NCBI GenBank assembly: GCA_944384815.1
Contig: CALWUW010000036.1
Span: 124,001-188,000, forward strand
Reading direction: 5' to 3'
Length of the DNA stretch: 64,000 bases
Origin: an uncultured Clostridia bacterium
GTDB lineage: Bacteria > Bacillota > Clostridia > Oscillospirales > Acutalibacteraceae
Shown: in pieces, positions 48,639 to 57,036 of the stretch
How positions within the stretch are numbered: the stretch's first letter is position 1
Layout of the letters: each line of letters opens with the position of its first letter
The notes under the pieces: generated by a model
The model's input: only the letters and a program-made list of their open reading frames with translations
Database searches by the model: none
Told to the model about the DNA's origin: nothing
Program-made: the position numbers and the translations under genes

Positions 48639-49769
48639 GTGACGGAAACAGCGGAAAAGAGATTCCCGAAAGCGGACAAAGCCGCCAGCGATGCCACCGG
48701 AGCGGTTTCTTCCCGGGAGCAGAGCCCCCAGGGCGTGCTGGTGGTGCATAAGCCCCAGGGGTGGACCTCCTTTGACGTGGTGGCCCGTTTCCGCCGGCTT
48801 ACCGGCCAGCGGAAGATCGGCCATACCGGAACGCTGGACCCTATGGCTACCGGCGTTCTTCCTTTGCTGCTGGGAAATGCCGCCCGAGCGGAATCGCTGC
48901 TGCCGGAAACGGAAAAGGAATACCGGGCGTCTTTCCGCTTAGGAGTGGAGACGGATACGGAGGATCGTACGGGGACGGTCCTTTCCCGAAAGGAGAGGCC
49001 TGTCTCCCGGGAAGAGCTGGAGCAGGCGCTGGCGGCTTTTCGGGGTGAGATCCTGCAGATTCCTCCCATGTACTCCGCGCTGAAGCGGAACGGAAAGAAG
49101 CTTTGCGATCTGGCCCGGCAGGGGATCGTGGTGGAACGGGAGCCCCGGCCGGTGACCATTTACCGGTTGGAGCTTTTGGAGTATCAGCCGGAGCAGCTTC
49201 AGGGCGTTCTGCAGGTGCGCTGCTCCGCGGGCACCTATATCCGCACCCTTTGCGCGGATCTGGGCGCTTCTTTAGGCACCGGCGGAATCATGACGGAGCT
49301 TTGCCGCACCCAAGCCTGCGGCTTTTCTCTTAAGCAGGCGGTGACGCCGGAACAAGCGGAGGAGCTGGCCGCCCGGGGAGAGCTGGGGAGCCGGATCCTT
49401 CCGGTGGAAACCTTGTTTTCCGCCCTTCCCCAGGTTCGGGTTTCCCCGGCACAGTCCCTTCGGTTTCAGAACGGCGGCGCTCTGGACCTTATGCGCACGG
49501 CGCTGAAGGGAAGCGATTTGCCGGAAGGCAGCCGGATCCGGGTCTATGGCCCGGAAGGCTTTCTGGGGCTGGGGCTGCTTTTGAAGGAGGAAGGCATCCT
49601 GCGGGTGCTGAAGGGATTTTTCTTTGGAAACAACAGAAACAGCGCAGACAGCGGCAGCAATGGGAGCCATGGGGACAATGGAAACACCGGCAGTCCTTCC
49701 GGGAAACATAGGGAGGGGCCTGACGGGGAGCCGCCGGTTTCCGGCTTACACCCGGAGGAAACGCCGTGA
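48639..49769 (+). CDS. truB: tRNA pseudouridine(55) synthase TruB with low-complexity C-terminal tail
   Basis: A 376-residue enzyme that makes pseudouridine 55 in the T-loop of tRNAs. After an alanine/lysine-rich leader of about 25 residues it has GVLVVHKPQGWTSFDVV, the catalytic block IGHTGTLDPMATGVLPLLLG, KEYRASFRLGVETDTEDRTG and CSAGTYIRTLCADLG. The start is the GTG behind AAAGGAGG; earlier in-frame codons lie within or just after nrnA. The last 45 residues (NNRNSADSGSNGSHG and on) are unlike the family and are encoded by a 9-bp tandem array at 49629-49691. Confidence 0.93.
   Translation: MTETAEKRFPKADKAASDATGAVSSREQSPQGVLVVHKPQGWTSFDVVARFRRLTGQRKIGHTGTLDPMATGVLPLLLGNAARAESLLPETEKEYRASFRLGVETDTEDRTGTVLSRKERPVSREELEQALAAFRGEILQIPPMYSALKRNGKKLCDLARQGIVVEREPRPVTIYRLELLEYQPEQLQGVLQVRCSAGTYIRTLCADLGASLGTGGIMTELCRTQACGFSLKQAVTPEQAEELAARGELGSRILPVETLFSALPQVRVSPAQSLRFQNGGALDLMRTALKGSDLPEGSRIRVYGPEGFLGLGLLLKEEGILRVLKGFFFGNNRNSADSGSNGSHGDNGNTGSPSGKHREGPDGEPPVSGLHPEETP
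49629..49691 (+). repeat. 9-bp degenerate tandem array inside the 3' end of truB
   Basis: Seven 9-bp units: AACAACAGA, AACAGCGCA, GACAGCGGC, AGCAATGGG, AGCCATGGG, GACAATGGA, AACACCGGC. In frame they code Asn/Ser/Gly-rich triplets, extending the protein past the normal TruB end. Confidence 0.85.
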
Positions 49770-49797
49770 GGCGCAAAAGGCACAAAAAGAGTAAAAA
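49762..49797. repeat. 9-bp degenerate tandem array (GCGCAAAAG)
   Basis: CGCCGTGAG, GCGCAAAAG, GCACAAAAA, GAGTAAAAA. It starts over the truB stop codon (49767-49769) and ends 24 bp before ribF. Unit type as at 27389-27478. Confidence 0.65.
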
Positions 49798-49820
49798 CCA
49801 TACGGAAAAGAGGCGTTAAC

Positions 49821-50723
49821 ATGGATATGCGGATCTACCACGGGCCTTCCCCGTCTCCCTGCCCTTCGGCAGTGGCGCTGGGAGGGTTCGACGGGCTGCA
49901 CGCGGGCCACTGCGCCGTGATTGCCGGGGCCAGGGCGGAAGGGCTTCTTCCCTCTGTGTTTACGTTTCAGACGGATCTGTTCCAAACAGGCAAGCAGGTG
50001 CCCCGGCTTTTAAGCCAGCGGCGGAAAATGCAGCTTTTGGAGGAAATGGGAATCCGGCAATGTTGGGTGGCCCCTTTTGAGGAGATCCGGAATATGGAGG
50101 CGGAGGAATTTCTTTCCCGCGTGCTTTTGGAGACCTGCCGGGCCAAGCAGGTAAGCTGCGGCTATAATTTCCGCTTTGGAAAAGGCGGAAAAGGGGACAG
50201 CGCCCTGCTGGAAGCCTTTTGCCGGGAAAAGGGCATCCGGGCGGTGGTGCAGCCGGCGGTTTCGATTTTGGGCCAGCCGGTGAGCTCCACCCGGATCCGG
50301 GAGCTGGTGGCTCAGGGGGATATGGAAAAGGCGGAGGCTCTTCTGGGCCGCCCCTTTTCCCTGGACACCCCGGTGATCCACGGGCGGCGGCTGGGAAGAA
50401 GGCTGGGGTTCCCTACGGTGAACCAGCCCATTCCCCGGGATTTTGTGCTGCCTCGGTTCGGGGTGTATGCCAGCCTGGTGCAGGTAGGGGAGCGTTCCTA
50501 TATGGGCGTTACCAATGTGGGGAAAAAGCCCACGGTGGGCTCTCCCGTTCCTCTTTGGGAGACCTGGCTTCCGGAGTATACCGGGCCGGAGCTTTACGGG
50601 AGAACGCCGCTGACCCAGCTTCTGGCATTTATCCGCCCGGAGGAAAAATTTTCCGATCTTTCCCGGCTTCGGGAACAAATTGAAAAGGACAGAATTTCTG
50701 CGGAGAATCTGCAGAGAAAATGA
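49821..50723 (+). CDS. ribF: Bifunctional riboflavin kinase/FAD synthetase
   Basis: A 300-residue enzyme making FMN and FAD. The N-terminal nucleotidyltransferase has VALGGFDGLHAGHCAVI (HxGH-type: HAGH), SQRRKMQLLEEMG, CGYNFRFGKGGKGD and VSSTRIRELVAQGDMEKAEALLGRPF. The C-terminal kinase has GRRLGRRLGFPTVN, GVYASLV, YMGVTNVGKKPTVG. The last part (TPLTQLLAFIRPEEKF) matches the family end, and length is normal. The start is the ATG at 49821 behind AAAGAGGCG. It closes the rimP superoperon; rpsO has its own promoter beginning at the ribF stop. Confidence 0.95.
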   Translation: MDMRIYHGPSPSPCPSAVALGGFDGLHAGHCAVIAGARAEGLLPSVFTFQTDLFQTGKQVPRLLSQRRKMQLLEEMGIRQCWVAPFEEIRNMEAEEFLSRVLLETCRAKQVSCGYNFRFGKGGKGDSALLEAFCREKGIRAVVQPAVSILGQPVSSTRIRELVAQGDMEKAEALLGRPFSLDTPVIHGRRLGRRLGFPTVNQPIPRDFVLPRFGVYASLVQVGERSYMGVTNVGKKPTVGSPVPLWETWLPEYTGPELYGRTPLTQLLAFIRPEEKFSDLSRLREQIEKDRISAENLQRK

Positions 50724-50752
50724 TTTACAAACGAAAAGAATTGTGCTATACT
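50724..50752 (+). promoter_or_regulatory. Strong sigma-A-like promoter of rpsO
   Basis: TTTACA, 17 bp, TATACT, starting one base after the ribF stop. Confidence 0.85.
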
Positions 50753-50758
50753 ATCTAG

Positions 50759-50876
50759 GCTGAGTATGCGCTCAGGCGCATTTTCATACCCGCCCGCGGA
50801 TCTGCGGAGTAAGCCCATAGGGATTCCCCTTCCCTTTTCTGCGAACGGGCAAATTTTTGAAAAAGGTGGAATACAA
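50759..50876 (+). promoter_or_regulatory. Structured rpsO leader, possible S15 autoregulatory site
   Basis: About 118 nt between promoter and start. It contains a short GCGCTCAGGCGC hairpin element (50768-50779), GCGGATCTGCGG, and a possible CCCGTT-type pairing near the ribosome binding site (CGAACGGGC with GCCCGC upstream). S15 often represses its own mRNA through lineage-specific leader structures; whether this one does is inferred. Confidence 0.35.
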
Positions 50877-51143
50877 ATGCTTTTGAAAGAAGACAAAACC
50901 GCGATTATCCAGCAGTATGCTCTCCATGAGGGAGATACCGGATCCCCCGAAGTGCAGATCGCCGTTCTGACCCGGCGCATCAACGACCTGACGGAGCACC
51001 TGAAGGAGCACAAGAAGGATCATCACAGCCGCCGCGGCCTGCTGAAGATGGTTGGCCAGAGAAGAAACCTGCTGAACTACCTGATGAAGGTGGACATCGA
51101 GCGGTATCGTTCCATTATTGAAAAGCTGAACATCCGCAAGTAA
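50877..51143 (+). CDS. rpsO: 30S ribosomal protein S15
   Basis: An 88-residue primary 16S rRNA-binding protein of standard length. [55 protein letters not shown] and [31 protein letters not shown] cover the four helices with the conserved DTGSPEVQ and DHHSRRGL motifs. AAAAAGGTGG precedes the ATG. It is followed by a GC-rich hairpin and then pnp, the usual rpsO-pnp pair. Confidence 0.98.
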   Translation: MLLKEDKTAIIQQYALHEGDTGSPEVQIAVLTRRINDLTEHLKEHKKDHHSRRGLLKMVGQRRNLLNYLMKVDIERYRSIIEKLNIRK

Positions 51144-51155
51144 TCTGCGAAGTTC

Positions 51156-51182
51156 AAGGCAGGCAGCCCGGCTGCCTGCCTT
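51156..51182 (+). terminator. GC-rich hairpin after rpsO
   Basis: AAGGCAGGCAGC (51156-51167) pairs perfectly with GCTGCCTGCCTT (51171-51182), then TGTGG, a poor T-tract. A second stem GCGCCGGAG/CTCCGGCGC (51201-51222) follows, with TTTTA at 51232. They may be attenuators or RNase III processing sites between rpsO and pnp. Confidence 0.6.
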
Positions 51183-51372
51183 TGTGGCATTTGCGCGCCT
51201 GCGCCGGAGAGGGCTCCGGCGCCGCGGGCGCTTTTAACGTCTTTCGTAAGCCGGTTCCTGTTTTAGCAGTGAAATGTGTGCCGCCGGGCGATTCTGCAGC
51301 GGTATAGATTTTATTGCTAAACCGGAGCCTCGCTTATAAGGGTATACACTTCATTTATAAGGAGGAAACAGT

Positions 51373-53583
51373 ATGTTTGAGAATTTCCGCGTCTTTAAGA
51401 CCGAATTCGCAGGCCGCCCCCTGGTTGTGGAAACCGGGAAAATGGCAGGTCTGGCCAACGGCGCCTGTTTGGTGCGCTACGGCGACACCGTGGTGCATGT
51501 AGCCGTTACCGCATCCGCCAAACCCCGTGAGGGAGTGGATTTCTTCCCTCTTTCCGTAGATTTTGAGGAAAAGCTTTATTCCGTGGGCAAGATCCCCGGT
51601 TCCTTCCTGAAGCGGGAAGGCCGTCCCAGCGACAAGGCGATCCTCACCAGCCGCGTGATCGACCGCCCCATTCGCCCCCTGTTCCCCAAGGATATGCGCA
51701 ACGACGTGTCCGTTGTGGCCACGGTTATGAGCGTGGATCATGACTGCGCTCCGGAGATCACCGCCATGGTGGGTGTTTCCATTGCGCTGTCCATTTCCGA
51801 TATTCCCTGGAACGGGCCTATCTCCGGTGTTTCCGTTGGTCTGATCGACGGAGAATACGTGATCAACCCCACGGCGGAGCAGAGAAAAGTCAGCCGCATG
51901 GCGGTGACGGTGGCTTCCACGGATAAGAAGATCCCCATGATCGAAGCCGGAGCCAATGAGGTTTCCGACGACGAGATGTTTAACGGCATTATGGCCGGTC
52001 ATGAAGCCAACCAGCACATTATTTCCTTTATCAAGGAGATCCAGGCGGAGATCGGCAAGCCTAAGTTTGAATATCCGGCCATTCATCCCAGTGATGAAAT
52101 GTTTGAAGCGGTGAAGGCGTTTGCCGAGGAAGACATCAAGGCCGCTTTGGATACGGACGATAAAAATGTTCGGGACGCCCGGCTGAAGCCTGTGTATGAG
52201 AAAGTGCACGAAAAATTCGATCCCATTTATCCCGACCAGAGCGCGGAGCTGGAAGAGTGCCTGTATAAGACCCAGAAATTCGTGGTTCGCCGCTGGCTTT
52301 TGGACGAGCAGAAGCGTGTGGACGGCCGTGCCATGGATCAGATGCGGCCTTTGGCGGCGGAAGTGGATCTTCTGCCCCGGGTGCATGGTTCCGGTATGTT
52401 CACCCGTGGCCAGACCCAGGTGCTGACGGTAGCCACTTTGGGCCCGGTCAGCGACCAGCAGCTGCTGGACGGTATCGACCAGGAAGAATTCAAGCGGTAT
52501 ATGCATCAATATAATTTTCCCTCCTATTCCGTAGGAGAGACCAAGCCCAGCCGCGGCCCCGGACGCCGGGAGATCGGCCACGGCGCTTTGGCAGAGCGTG
52601 CATTGCTTCCGGTGATTCCCCCTGTGGAGGAATTCCCCTATGCCTATCGTCTGGTCAGTGAAGTGCTCAGCTCCAACGGCTCCACTTCTCAGGCTTCCAT
52701 CTGCGGCTCCACCCTGGCTCTGATGGCGGCGGGCGTGCCCATTAAGGCGCCTGTAGCCGGCATTTCTTGCGGCCTGATCACGGAAGGCGACCGGTGGATG
52801 ACCATGGTAGACATCCAGGGCCTGGAAGACTTCTTCGGCGATATGGACTTTAAGGTAGGCGGAACCAAGGAAGGCATCACCGCCATTCAGATGGACCTGA
52901 AGATCGACGGCTTGACCCCGGAGATCATTCGGGAGGCTTTGGAGAAGACCCATAAGGCCAGAAACTACATCATCGATGAGGTGATCCTGAAGGCCATTCC
53001 CGAGCCCAGAAAAGAGCTCAGCCGCTATGCACCCAAGATGCGCTCCACCACCATTCCGGTGGACAAGATCCGTGAAGTCATCGGCACCGGCGGAAAGGTG
53101 ATCCAGAAGATCTGCGCCGAGTGCGGCGTAAAGATGGACGTGGAGGAAGACGGCCATATCTTTGTTTCCGGCATGGATCCGGAGGGCCTGGAGAGAGCCA
53201 TGACCATTATCGACACCATCGTTAACGATCCGGAGCCCGGCGCCATTTATAACGGCAAGGTCACCCGGCTGATGGACTTCGGTGCCTTTGTGGAAATCGC
53301 TCCCGGCAAGGAAGGCCTGGTGCATATTTCCCGCCTGGACGTGAAGCGCACGGAAAAGGTAACGGATGTGGTGAATGTAGGCGACGAGATCATGGTAAAG
53401 GTCCTGGAAATCGACGATAAGGGCCGCCTGAACCTTAGTCGCCGGGACGCTCTCATTGAAGTGGAAGGGCTGGTTCCGGAGAACGACATTTCCGAGGAAC
53501 GCCGTCCGGCTCGCCGGGAAGGCGGATTCCACCGGGATCGTCGGGATAACCGGGATAGCCGGGACAGCCGGGGACGCCGCTGA
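51373..53583 (+). CDS. pnp: Polyribonucleotide nucleotidyltransferase (PNPase)
   Basis: A 736-residue phosphorolytic 3'-5' exoribonuclease. Two RNase PH domains ([28 protein letters not shown] and [36 protein letters not shown], with [14 protein letters not shown]), a KH domain ([23 protein letters not shown]) and an S1 domain ([31 protein letters not shown]) are all complete. The tail is an Arg/Asp repeat ([17 protein letters not shown]) encoded by a 9-bp array. ATAAGGAGGAAAC precedes the ATG. Confidence 0.98.
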   Translation: MFENFRVFKTEFAGRPLVVETGKMAGLANGACLVRYGDTVVHVAVTASAKPREGVDFFPLSVDFEEKLYSVGKIPGSFLKREGRPSDKAILTSRVIDRPIRPLFPKDMRNDVSVVATVMSVDHDCAPEITAMVGVSIALSISDIPWNGPISGVSVGLIDGEYVINPTAEQRKVSRMAVTVASTDKKIPMIEAGANEVSDDEMFNGIMAGHEANQHIISFIKEIQAEIGKPKFEYPAIHPSDEMFEAVKAFAEEDIKAALDTDDKNVRDARLKPVYEKVHEKFDPIYPDQSAELEECLYKTQKFVVRRWLLDEQKRVDGRAMDQMRPLAAEVDLLPRVHGSGMFTRGQTQVLTVATLGPVSDQQLLDGIDQEEFKRYMHQYNFPSYSVGETKPSRGPGRREIGHGALAERALLPVIPPVEEFPYAYRLVSEVLSSNGSTSQASICGSTLALMAAGVPIKAPVAGISCGLITEGDRWMTMVDIQGLEDFFGDMDFKVGGTKEGITAIQMDLKIDGLTPEIIREALEKTHKARNYIIDEVILKAIPEPRKELSRYAPKMRSTTIPVDKIREVIGTGGKVIQKICAECGVKMDVEEDGHIFVSGMDPEGLERAMTIIDTIVNDPEPGAIYNGKVTRLMDFGAFVEIAPGKEGLVHISRLDVKRTEKVTDVVNVGDEIMVKVLEIDDKGRLNLSRRDALIEVEGLVPENDISEERRPARREGGFHRDRRDNRDSRDSRGRR
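53530..53574 (+). repeat. 9-bp tandem array inside the 3' end of pnp
   Basis: CACCGGGAT, CGTCGGGAT, AACCGGGAT, AGCCGGGAC, AGCCGGGGA: five in-frame units coding the RD-rich tail of PNPase. Confidence 0.8.
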
Positions 53584-53629
53584 TCGTTAGATCGTTTTCG
53601 GAAGATCCCTTGCTGCGGAAGGAAAAACC

Positions 53630-53666
53630 AATTGCCCGGGAAATTTGATTTCCCGGGCAATTTTTT
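53630..53666 (+). terminator. Intrinsic terminator of pnp
   Basis: A 15-bp perfect stem (53630-53644 with 53648-53662) containing TTGCCCGGG, followed by TTTT. Confidence 0.92.
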
Positions 53667-53774
53667 ACCTCCGGGCGCTTTCTCAACAGGTCGGCGCAAA
53701 GTCGGCGGAAGCGCTTTGGGGAAAAGAAAAAGGAACGTTTCAACAGGTTTTATTTTATGGAAAGGGGCGGACAA

Positions 53775-54800
53775 ATGCGGATCTTGGCTTTGGAATCCTC
53801 CTGCGACGAAACCGCCGCGGCGGTGGTGGAGGACGGAAGACGGGTGCTTTCTTCCGTGGTGGCTTCCCAGGTGGAAGAACATCGGTTATATGGCGGGGTG
53901 GTGCCAGAGATCGCCTCCCGCAGGCACAGCGAGGCGGTGGTGCCGGTAACGGAGCAGGCGCTGGCTCAGGCGGGGCTTTCTCTTTCCCAGATAGACGCCG
54001 TGGCGGTGACGTATGCGCCGGGGCTGATCGGCGCGCTGCTGGTGGGGGTGAATTTCGCCAAAGGGCTGGCTCTGGCCGCGGGGAAGCCACTGATTCCGGT
54101 GCACCATATCCGGGGGCACATTGCCGCCAATTATCTGACGCATCCGGAGCTTCAGCCGCCTTTTTTGTGTTTGGTGGTCTCCGGAGGGCATAGTCACATT
54201 GTGTTGGTGGAAGACTATACCAAGCTTTCGGTTTTGGGGCAGACCCGGGACGACGCCGCCGGCGAAGCGTTTGACAAAGCCGCCCGGGCCATGGGTATGC
54301 CCTATCCCGGAGGGGTGGCCATGGACAAGCTGGCGGAATCCGGAAACTCTCAGGCGTTTCGCCTTCCCCGGCCTTCGGTGGAAGGGGCGACCTACGATTT
54401 CAGCTTTTCCGGGCTGAAAACCGCCGTGATCAATCTGCTGCATACAGCCCGGCAAAGAGGAGAGGAAATCTCCACAGCGGATCTTTCCGCTTCTTTCCGC
54501 CAGGCGGTGGTGGACTGCCTGACACGCAATTTCATCAAAGCCGCGGAAGATACCGGCATCCGCAAGCTGGTTATGGCCGGAGGGGTTTCCGCCAACTCTC
54601 TTCTGCGCCGGCAGCTGCAGGAGGAATGCCGTAAGCGGGGATGGGAATTTTATATGCCGGAGCTTTCTCTGTGCGGGGACAACGCGGCGATGATGGGCGC
54701 CCAGGCTTATTATGAGTTTCAGGCCGGGAATGTGGCGGGAATGGAGCTGAATGCCCGGGCAGCACTGTCTATTGACCGCAGCTACGGCGATCTTCTGTAA
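53775..54800 (+). CDS. tsaD: tRNA N6-adenosine threonylcarbamoyltransferase
   Basis: A 341-residue ASKHA-fold enzyme for t6A37 modification. It has ILALESSCDETAAAVVEDGR, VVPEIASRRHSEAVVPV, GLIGALLVGVNFAKGLALAAGKPLIPVHHIRGHIAANY (HxxxH metal site), VVSGGHSHIVLVED, DDAAGEAFDKAARAMGMPYPGG and LCGDNAAMMGAQAY. The ATG at 53775 follows GGAAAGGGGCGG; an in-frame ATG 18 bp earlier has no site. It is monocistronic after the pnp terminator. Confidence 0.96.
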   Translation: MRILALESSCDETAAAVVEDGRRVLSSVVASQVEEHRLYGGVVPEIASRRHSEAVVPVTEQALAQAGLSLSQIDAVAVTYAPGLIGALLVGVNFAKGLALAAGKPLIPVHHIRGHIAANYLTHPELQPPFLCLVVSGGHSHIVLVEDYTKLSVLGQTRDDAAGEAFDKAARAMGMPYPGGVAMDKLAESGNSQAFRLPRPSVEGATYDFSFSGLKTAVINLLHTARQRGEEISTADLSASFRQAVVDCLTRNFIKAAEDTGIRKLVMAGGVSANSLLRRQLQEECRKRGWEFYMPELSLCGDNAAMMGAQAYYEFQAGNVAGMELNARAALSIDRSYGDLL

Positions 54801-54826
54801 GATCTTTGACAAAAGGCTAAGCGGCC

Positions 54827-54860
54827 ATTTTGCAGGAAAGGAAATGGATTCCTGCAAAAT
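54827..54860. terminator. Inverted repeat after tsaD
   Basis: A perfect 12-bp stem ATTTTGCAGGAA (54827-54838) / TTCCTGCAAAAT (54849-54860), followed by a weak AGTTCCTTTT tail. It could end the tsaD transcript. Confidence 0.6.
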
Positions 54861-54890
54861 AGTTCCTTTTGTTTCCAAGAATTCACGAGT

Positions 54891-54925
54891 TGTTCACAGA
54901 ATACCCGATTGATTCTGTGTTCACA
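54891..54925. promoter_or_regulatory. Candidate operator at the pckG promoter
   Basis: An inverted repeat CACAGAAT (54895-54902) / ATTCTGTG (54912-54919) and a direct repeat TGTTCACA (54891-54898 and 54918-54925) overlap the -35 box. A repressor linking carbon supply to gluconeogenesis would be expected to bind here; the protein is unknown. Confidence 0.45.
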
Positions 54926-54937
54926 ATGTAGTATAAT
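54909..54937 (+). promoter_or_regulatory. Sigma-A-like promoter of pckG
   Basis: TTGATT, 17 bp, TATAAT; leader of about 45 nt to the start codon. Confidence 0.8.
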
Positions 54938-54987
54938 GTATTCAGGAATGCAGTTGGCCGTTGTCGGCCGGAAGGAGAATTAAAGAT

Positions 54988-56754
54988 ATGACAAGCAATA
55001 CCTCCGTTTTAAACTGGATTGAAAACATGAAAACTCTTGTCAATCCGGACCAGGTTGTCTGGATCGATGGCTCTGAAGAACAGCTGGAAGCGCTTCGCAA
55101 AGAAGCTTGCTCCACCGGCGAAATGATCAAATTGAACGAGGAAAAGCTGCCCGGCTGCTATCTGCACCGTACGGCTGTCAACGATGTGGCCCGTGTAGAA
55201 GGCCGCACCTTTATCTGCTCCAAGAAGGAAGAGGACGCAGGCCCCACCAATAACTGGATGGATCCTGAGAAGGCATACAAAATGCTCTTTGACATTGCCA
55301 AGGGCAGCTATGCCGGACGCACCATGTATGTGATCCCCTACTCCATGGGCCCTGTAGGCTCCCCCTTCTCCAAGGTGGGCATTGAGTTGACGGACTCCAT
55401 CTACGTGGTTCTGAACATGGCTATTATGACCCGTGTGGGCAAGGCGGTTCTGGAATCTTTGGGAGACAGTGAGGACTGGGTCCGCGGCCTGCACTGCAAG
55501 TGCCAGATCGACGAGGAAAAGCGCTATATCTGCCATTTCCCCGAGGACAATACCATTATCTCCGTAAACTCCGGCTACGGCGGAAACGTTCTTCTGGGCA
55601 AGAAGTGCTTCGCTCTGCGTATCGCTTCCTTCCTGGGCAAGAACGAAGGCTGGATGGCCGAGCATATGCTGATCCTGGGCGTAGAGAATCCCCAGGGCGA
55701 AGTGAAGTATATCTCCGCGGCGTTCCCCTCTGCCTGCGGCAAGACCAACCTGGCCATGCTGATCCCGCCGGAGGGCTATCGTGAAAAGGGCTATAAGGTA
55801 TGGACAGTGGGCGACGATATCGCCTGGATGCGCATTGGGCCCGACGGCCGCCTCTGGGCTATTAACCCGGAAAACGGCTTCTTCGGCGTAGCGCCCGGAA
55901 CCAATGAGAAGTCCAACCCCAACGCTCTGTATACCACCCAGAAGGGCACCATCTTCACCAACGTTGCCCATAACCTGGATGATAACACCGTGTGGTGGGA
56001 AGGCCTGGATAAGAATCCGCCGGAGAATGCGGTGGATTGGAAGGGCAACCCCTGGAACGGCAAGACCAGCGATGTAAAAGGCGCTCATCCCAACAGCCGC
56101 TTTACCGCTCCCGCCAAGAACTGCCCCTGCATCAGCGAGGAGTTCGATAAGGGCACAGGCGTGCCGATCTCTGCCATCGTATTCGGCGGCCGCCGGGCTC
56201 AGACCACGCCTCTGGTGTATCAGTCCAGAGACTGGAACAACGGCGTATTCGTAGGCTCCATCATGGCTTCCGAGACCACCGCTGCCGCTACCGGTGCTGT
56301 GGGCGTGCTGCGTCATGATCCTATGGCTATGAAGCCCTTCTGCGGCTATCATATGGGCGACTATTTCCAGCACTGGATCGAAATGGGCCAGAAGCTGGGC
56401 GATAAGGCTCCCAAGATCTTCAATGTAAACTGGTTCCGTCTGGACGAGGAAGGCCACTTCATTTGGCCGGGCTTCGGCGATAACCTCCGTGTTCTGGAAT
56501 GGATCCTGAAGCGCTGCGAAGGCTCCGTGGATGCCCAGGAGACTCCCATCGGCTATGTTCCCTATGCAGAGGACATCAACCTGGAAGGCCTGAAGGACTT
56601 CGACGTAGAGACCCTGAAGACCATTCTGGAGATCAAGAACGACGAGTGGTCCAAGGAAGCAGAGGAGATCACCGAGTTCTACAAGACCTTCGGCGACAAG
56701 CTCCCTGCAGAGCTGCAGGCACAGCTGGCTTCTTTGAAGGAGCGCCTCCAGTAA
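54988..56754 (+). CDS. pckG: Phosphoenolpyruvate carboxykinase (GTP)
   Basis: A 588-residue enzyme interconverting oxaloacetate and PEP with GTP/GDP. The GTP-type signatures are GSYAGRTMYVIPYSMGP, the P-loop ISAAFPSACGKTNLAML with its reactive cysteine, and NPENGFFGVAPGTNEKSNPNAL, with FGGRRAQTTPLVYQS further on. The ATP-type enzyme common in many Firmicutes is different. In fermentative anaerobes the enzyme often runs in the carboxylating direction. GAAGGAGAATTAAAG precedes the ATG at 54988. It is highly expressed judging by codon use (strong preference for a few C/G-ending codons), and it has a possible operator at its promoter. Confidence 0.97.
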   Translation: MTSNTSVLNWIENMKTLVNPDQVVWIDGSEEQLEALRKEACSTGEMIKLNEEKLPGCYLHRTAVNDVARVEGRTFICSKKEEDAGPTNNWMDPEKAYKMLFDIAKGSYAGRTMYVIPYSMGPVGSPFSKVGIELTDSIYVVLNMAIMTRVGKAVLESLGDSEDWVRGLHCKCQIDEEKRYICHFPEDNTIISVNSGYGGNVLLGKKCFALRIASFLGKNEGWMAEHMLILGVENPQGEVKYISAAFPSACGKTNLAMLIPPEGYREKGYKVWTVGDDIAWMRIGPDGRLWAINPENGFFGVAPGTNEKSNPNALYTTQKGTIFTNVAHNLDDNTVWWEGLDKNPPENAVDWKGNPWNGKTSDVKGAHPNSRFTAPAKNCPCISEEFDKGTGVPISAIVFGGRRAQTTPLVYQSRDWNNGVFVGSIMASETTAAATGAVGVLRHDPMAMKPFCGYHMGDYFQHWIEMGQKLGDKAPKIFNVNWFRLDEEGHFIWPGFGDNLRVLEWILKRCEGSVDAQETPIGYVPYAEDINLEGLKDFDVETLKTILEIKNDEWSKEAEEITEFYKTFGDKLPAELQAQLASLKERLQ

Positions 56755-56817
56755 TCCGGAGCGTGCCTTTTCCAAAGATCGCAAGACTAAAAGGCAAAAA
56801 AAGCGCAAATGTAAAAA

Positions 56818-56845
56818 GGGGTTCGGCTAAGCCGAGCCCCTTTTA
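56818..56845 (+). terminator. Intrinsic terminator of pckG
   Basis: GGGGTTCGGCT (56818-56828) pairs with AGCCGAGCCCC (56830-56840), followed by TTTTATTT. Confidence 0.9.
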
Positions 56846-56871
56846 TTTGTGTGCATAGGAAAGATTCCATG

Positions 56872-56919
56872 AAAAAACAGCCCCTGAATCCGGTGAAATC
56901 CGGGTTCGGGGGCTGTTTT
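56872..56919 (-). terminator. Intrinsic terminator of the fructokinase gene
   Basis: AAAACAGCCCC (56874-56884) pairs with GGGGCTGTTTT (56909-56919), with an inner CCGG pairing; on the minus strand it ends in TTTTTT. It may work in both directions. Confidence 0.85.
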
Positions 56920-57036
56920 AGCGGGTGGCGGGAAAAAACCATAAACGGATGAAAGAATAAAATGCTGCAAACCGGCGAAGGGGCAAGGAAATGCTTCTCC
57001 TTCCAGCCTGAGCCGGGGGTTGCGCCTGCTGCGTGT

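Noticed and set aside
51355..53532. A 725-codon open frame antisense to pnp
   Set aside because: It is a codon-bias shadow of pnp; composition and lack of motifs argue against a gene.
55009..56808. A 599-codon open frame antisense to pckG
   Set aside because: It is a shadow of a strongly codon-biased gene, with no recognisable domain.
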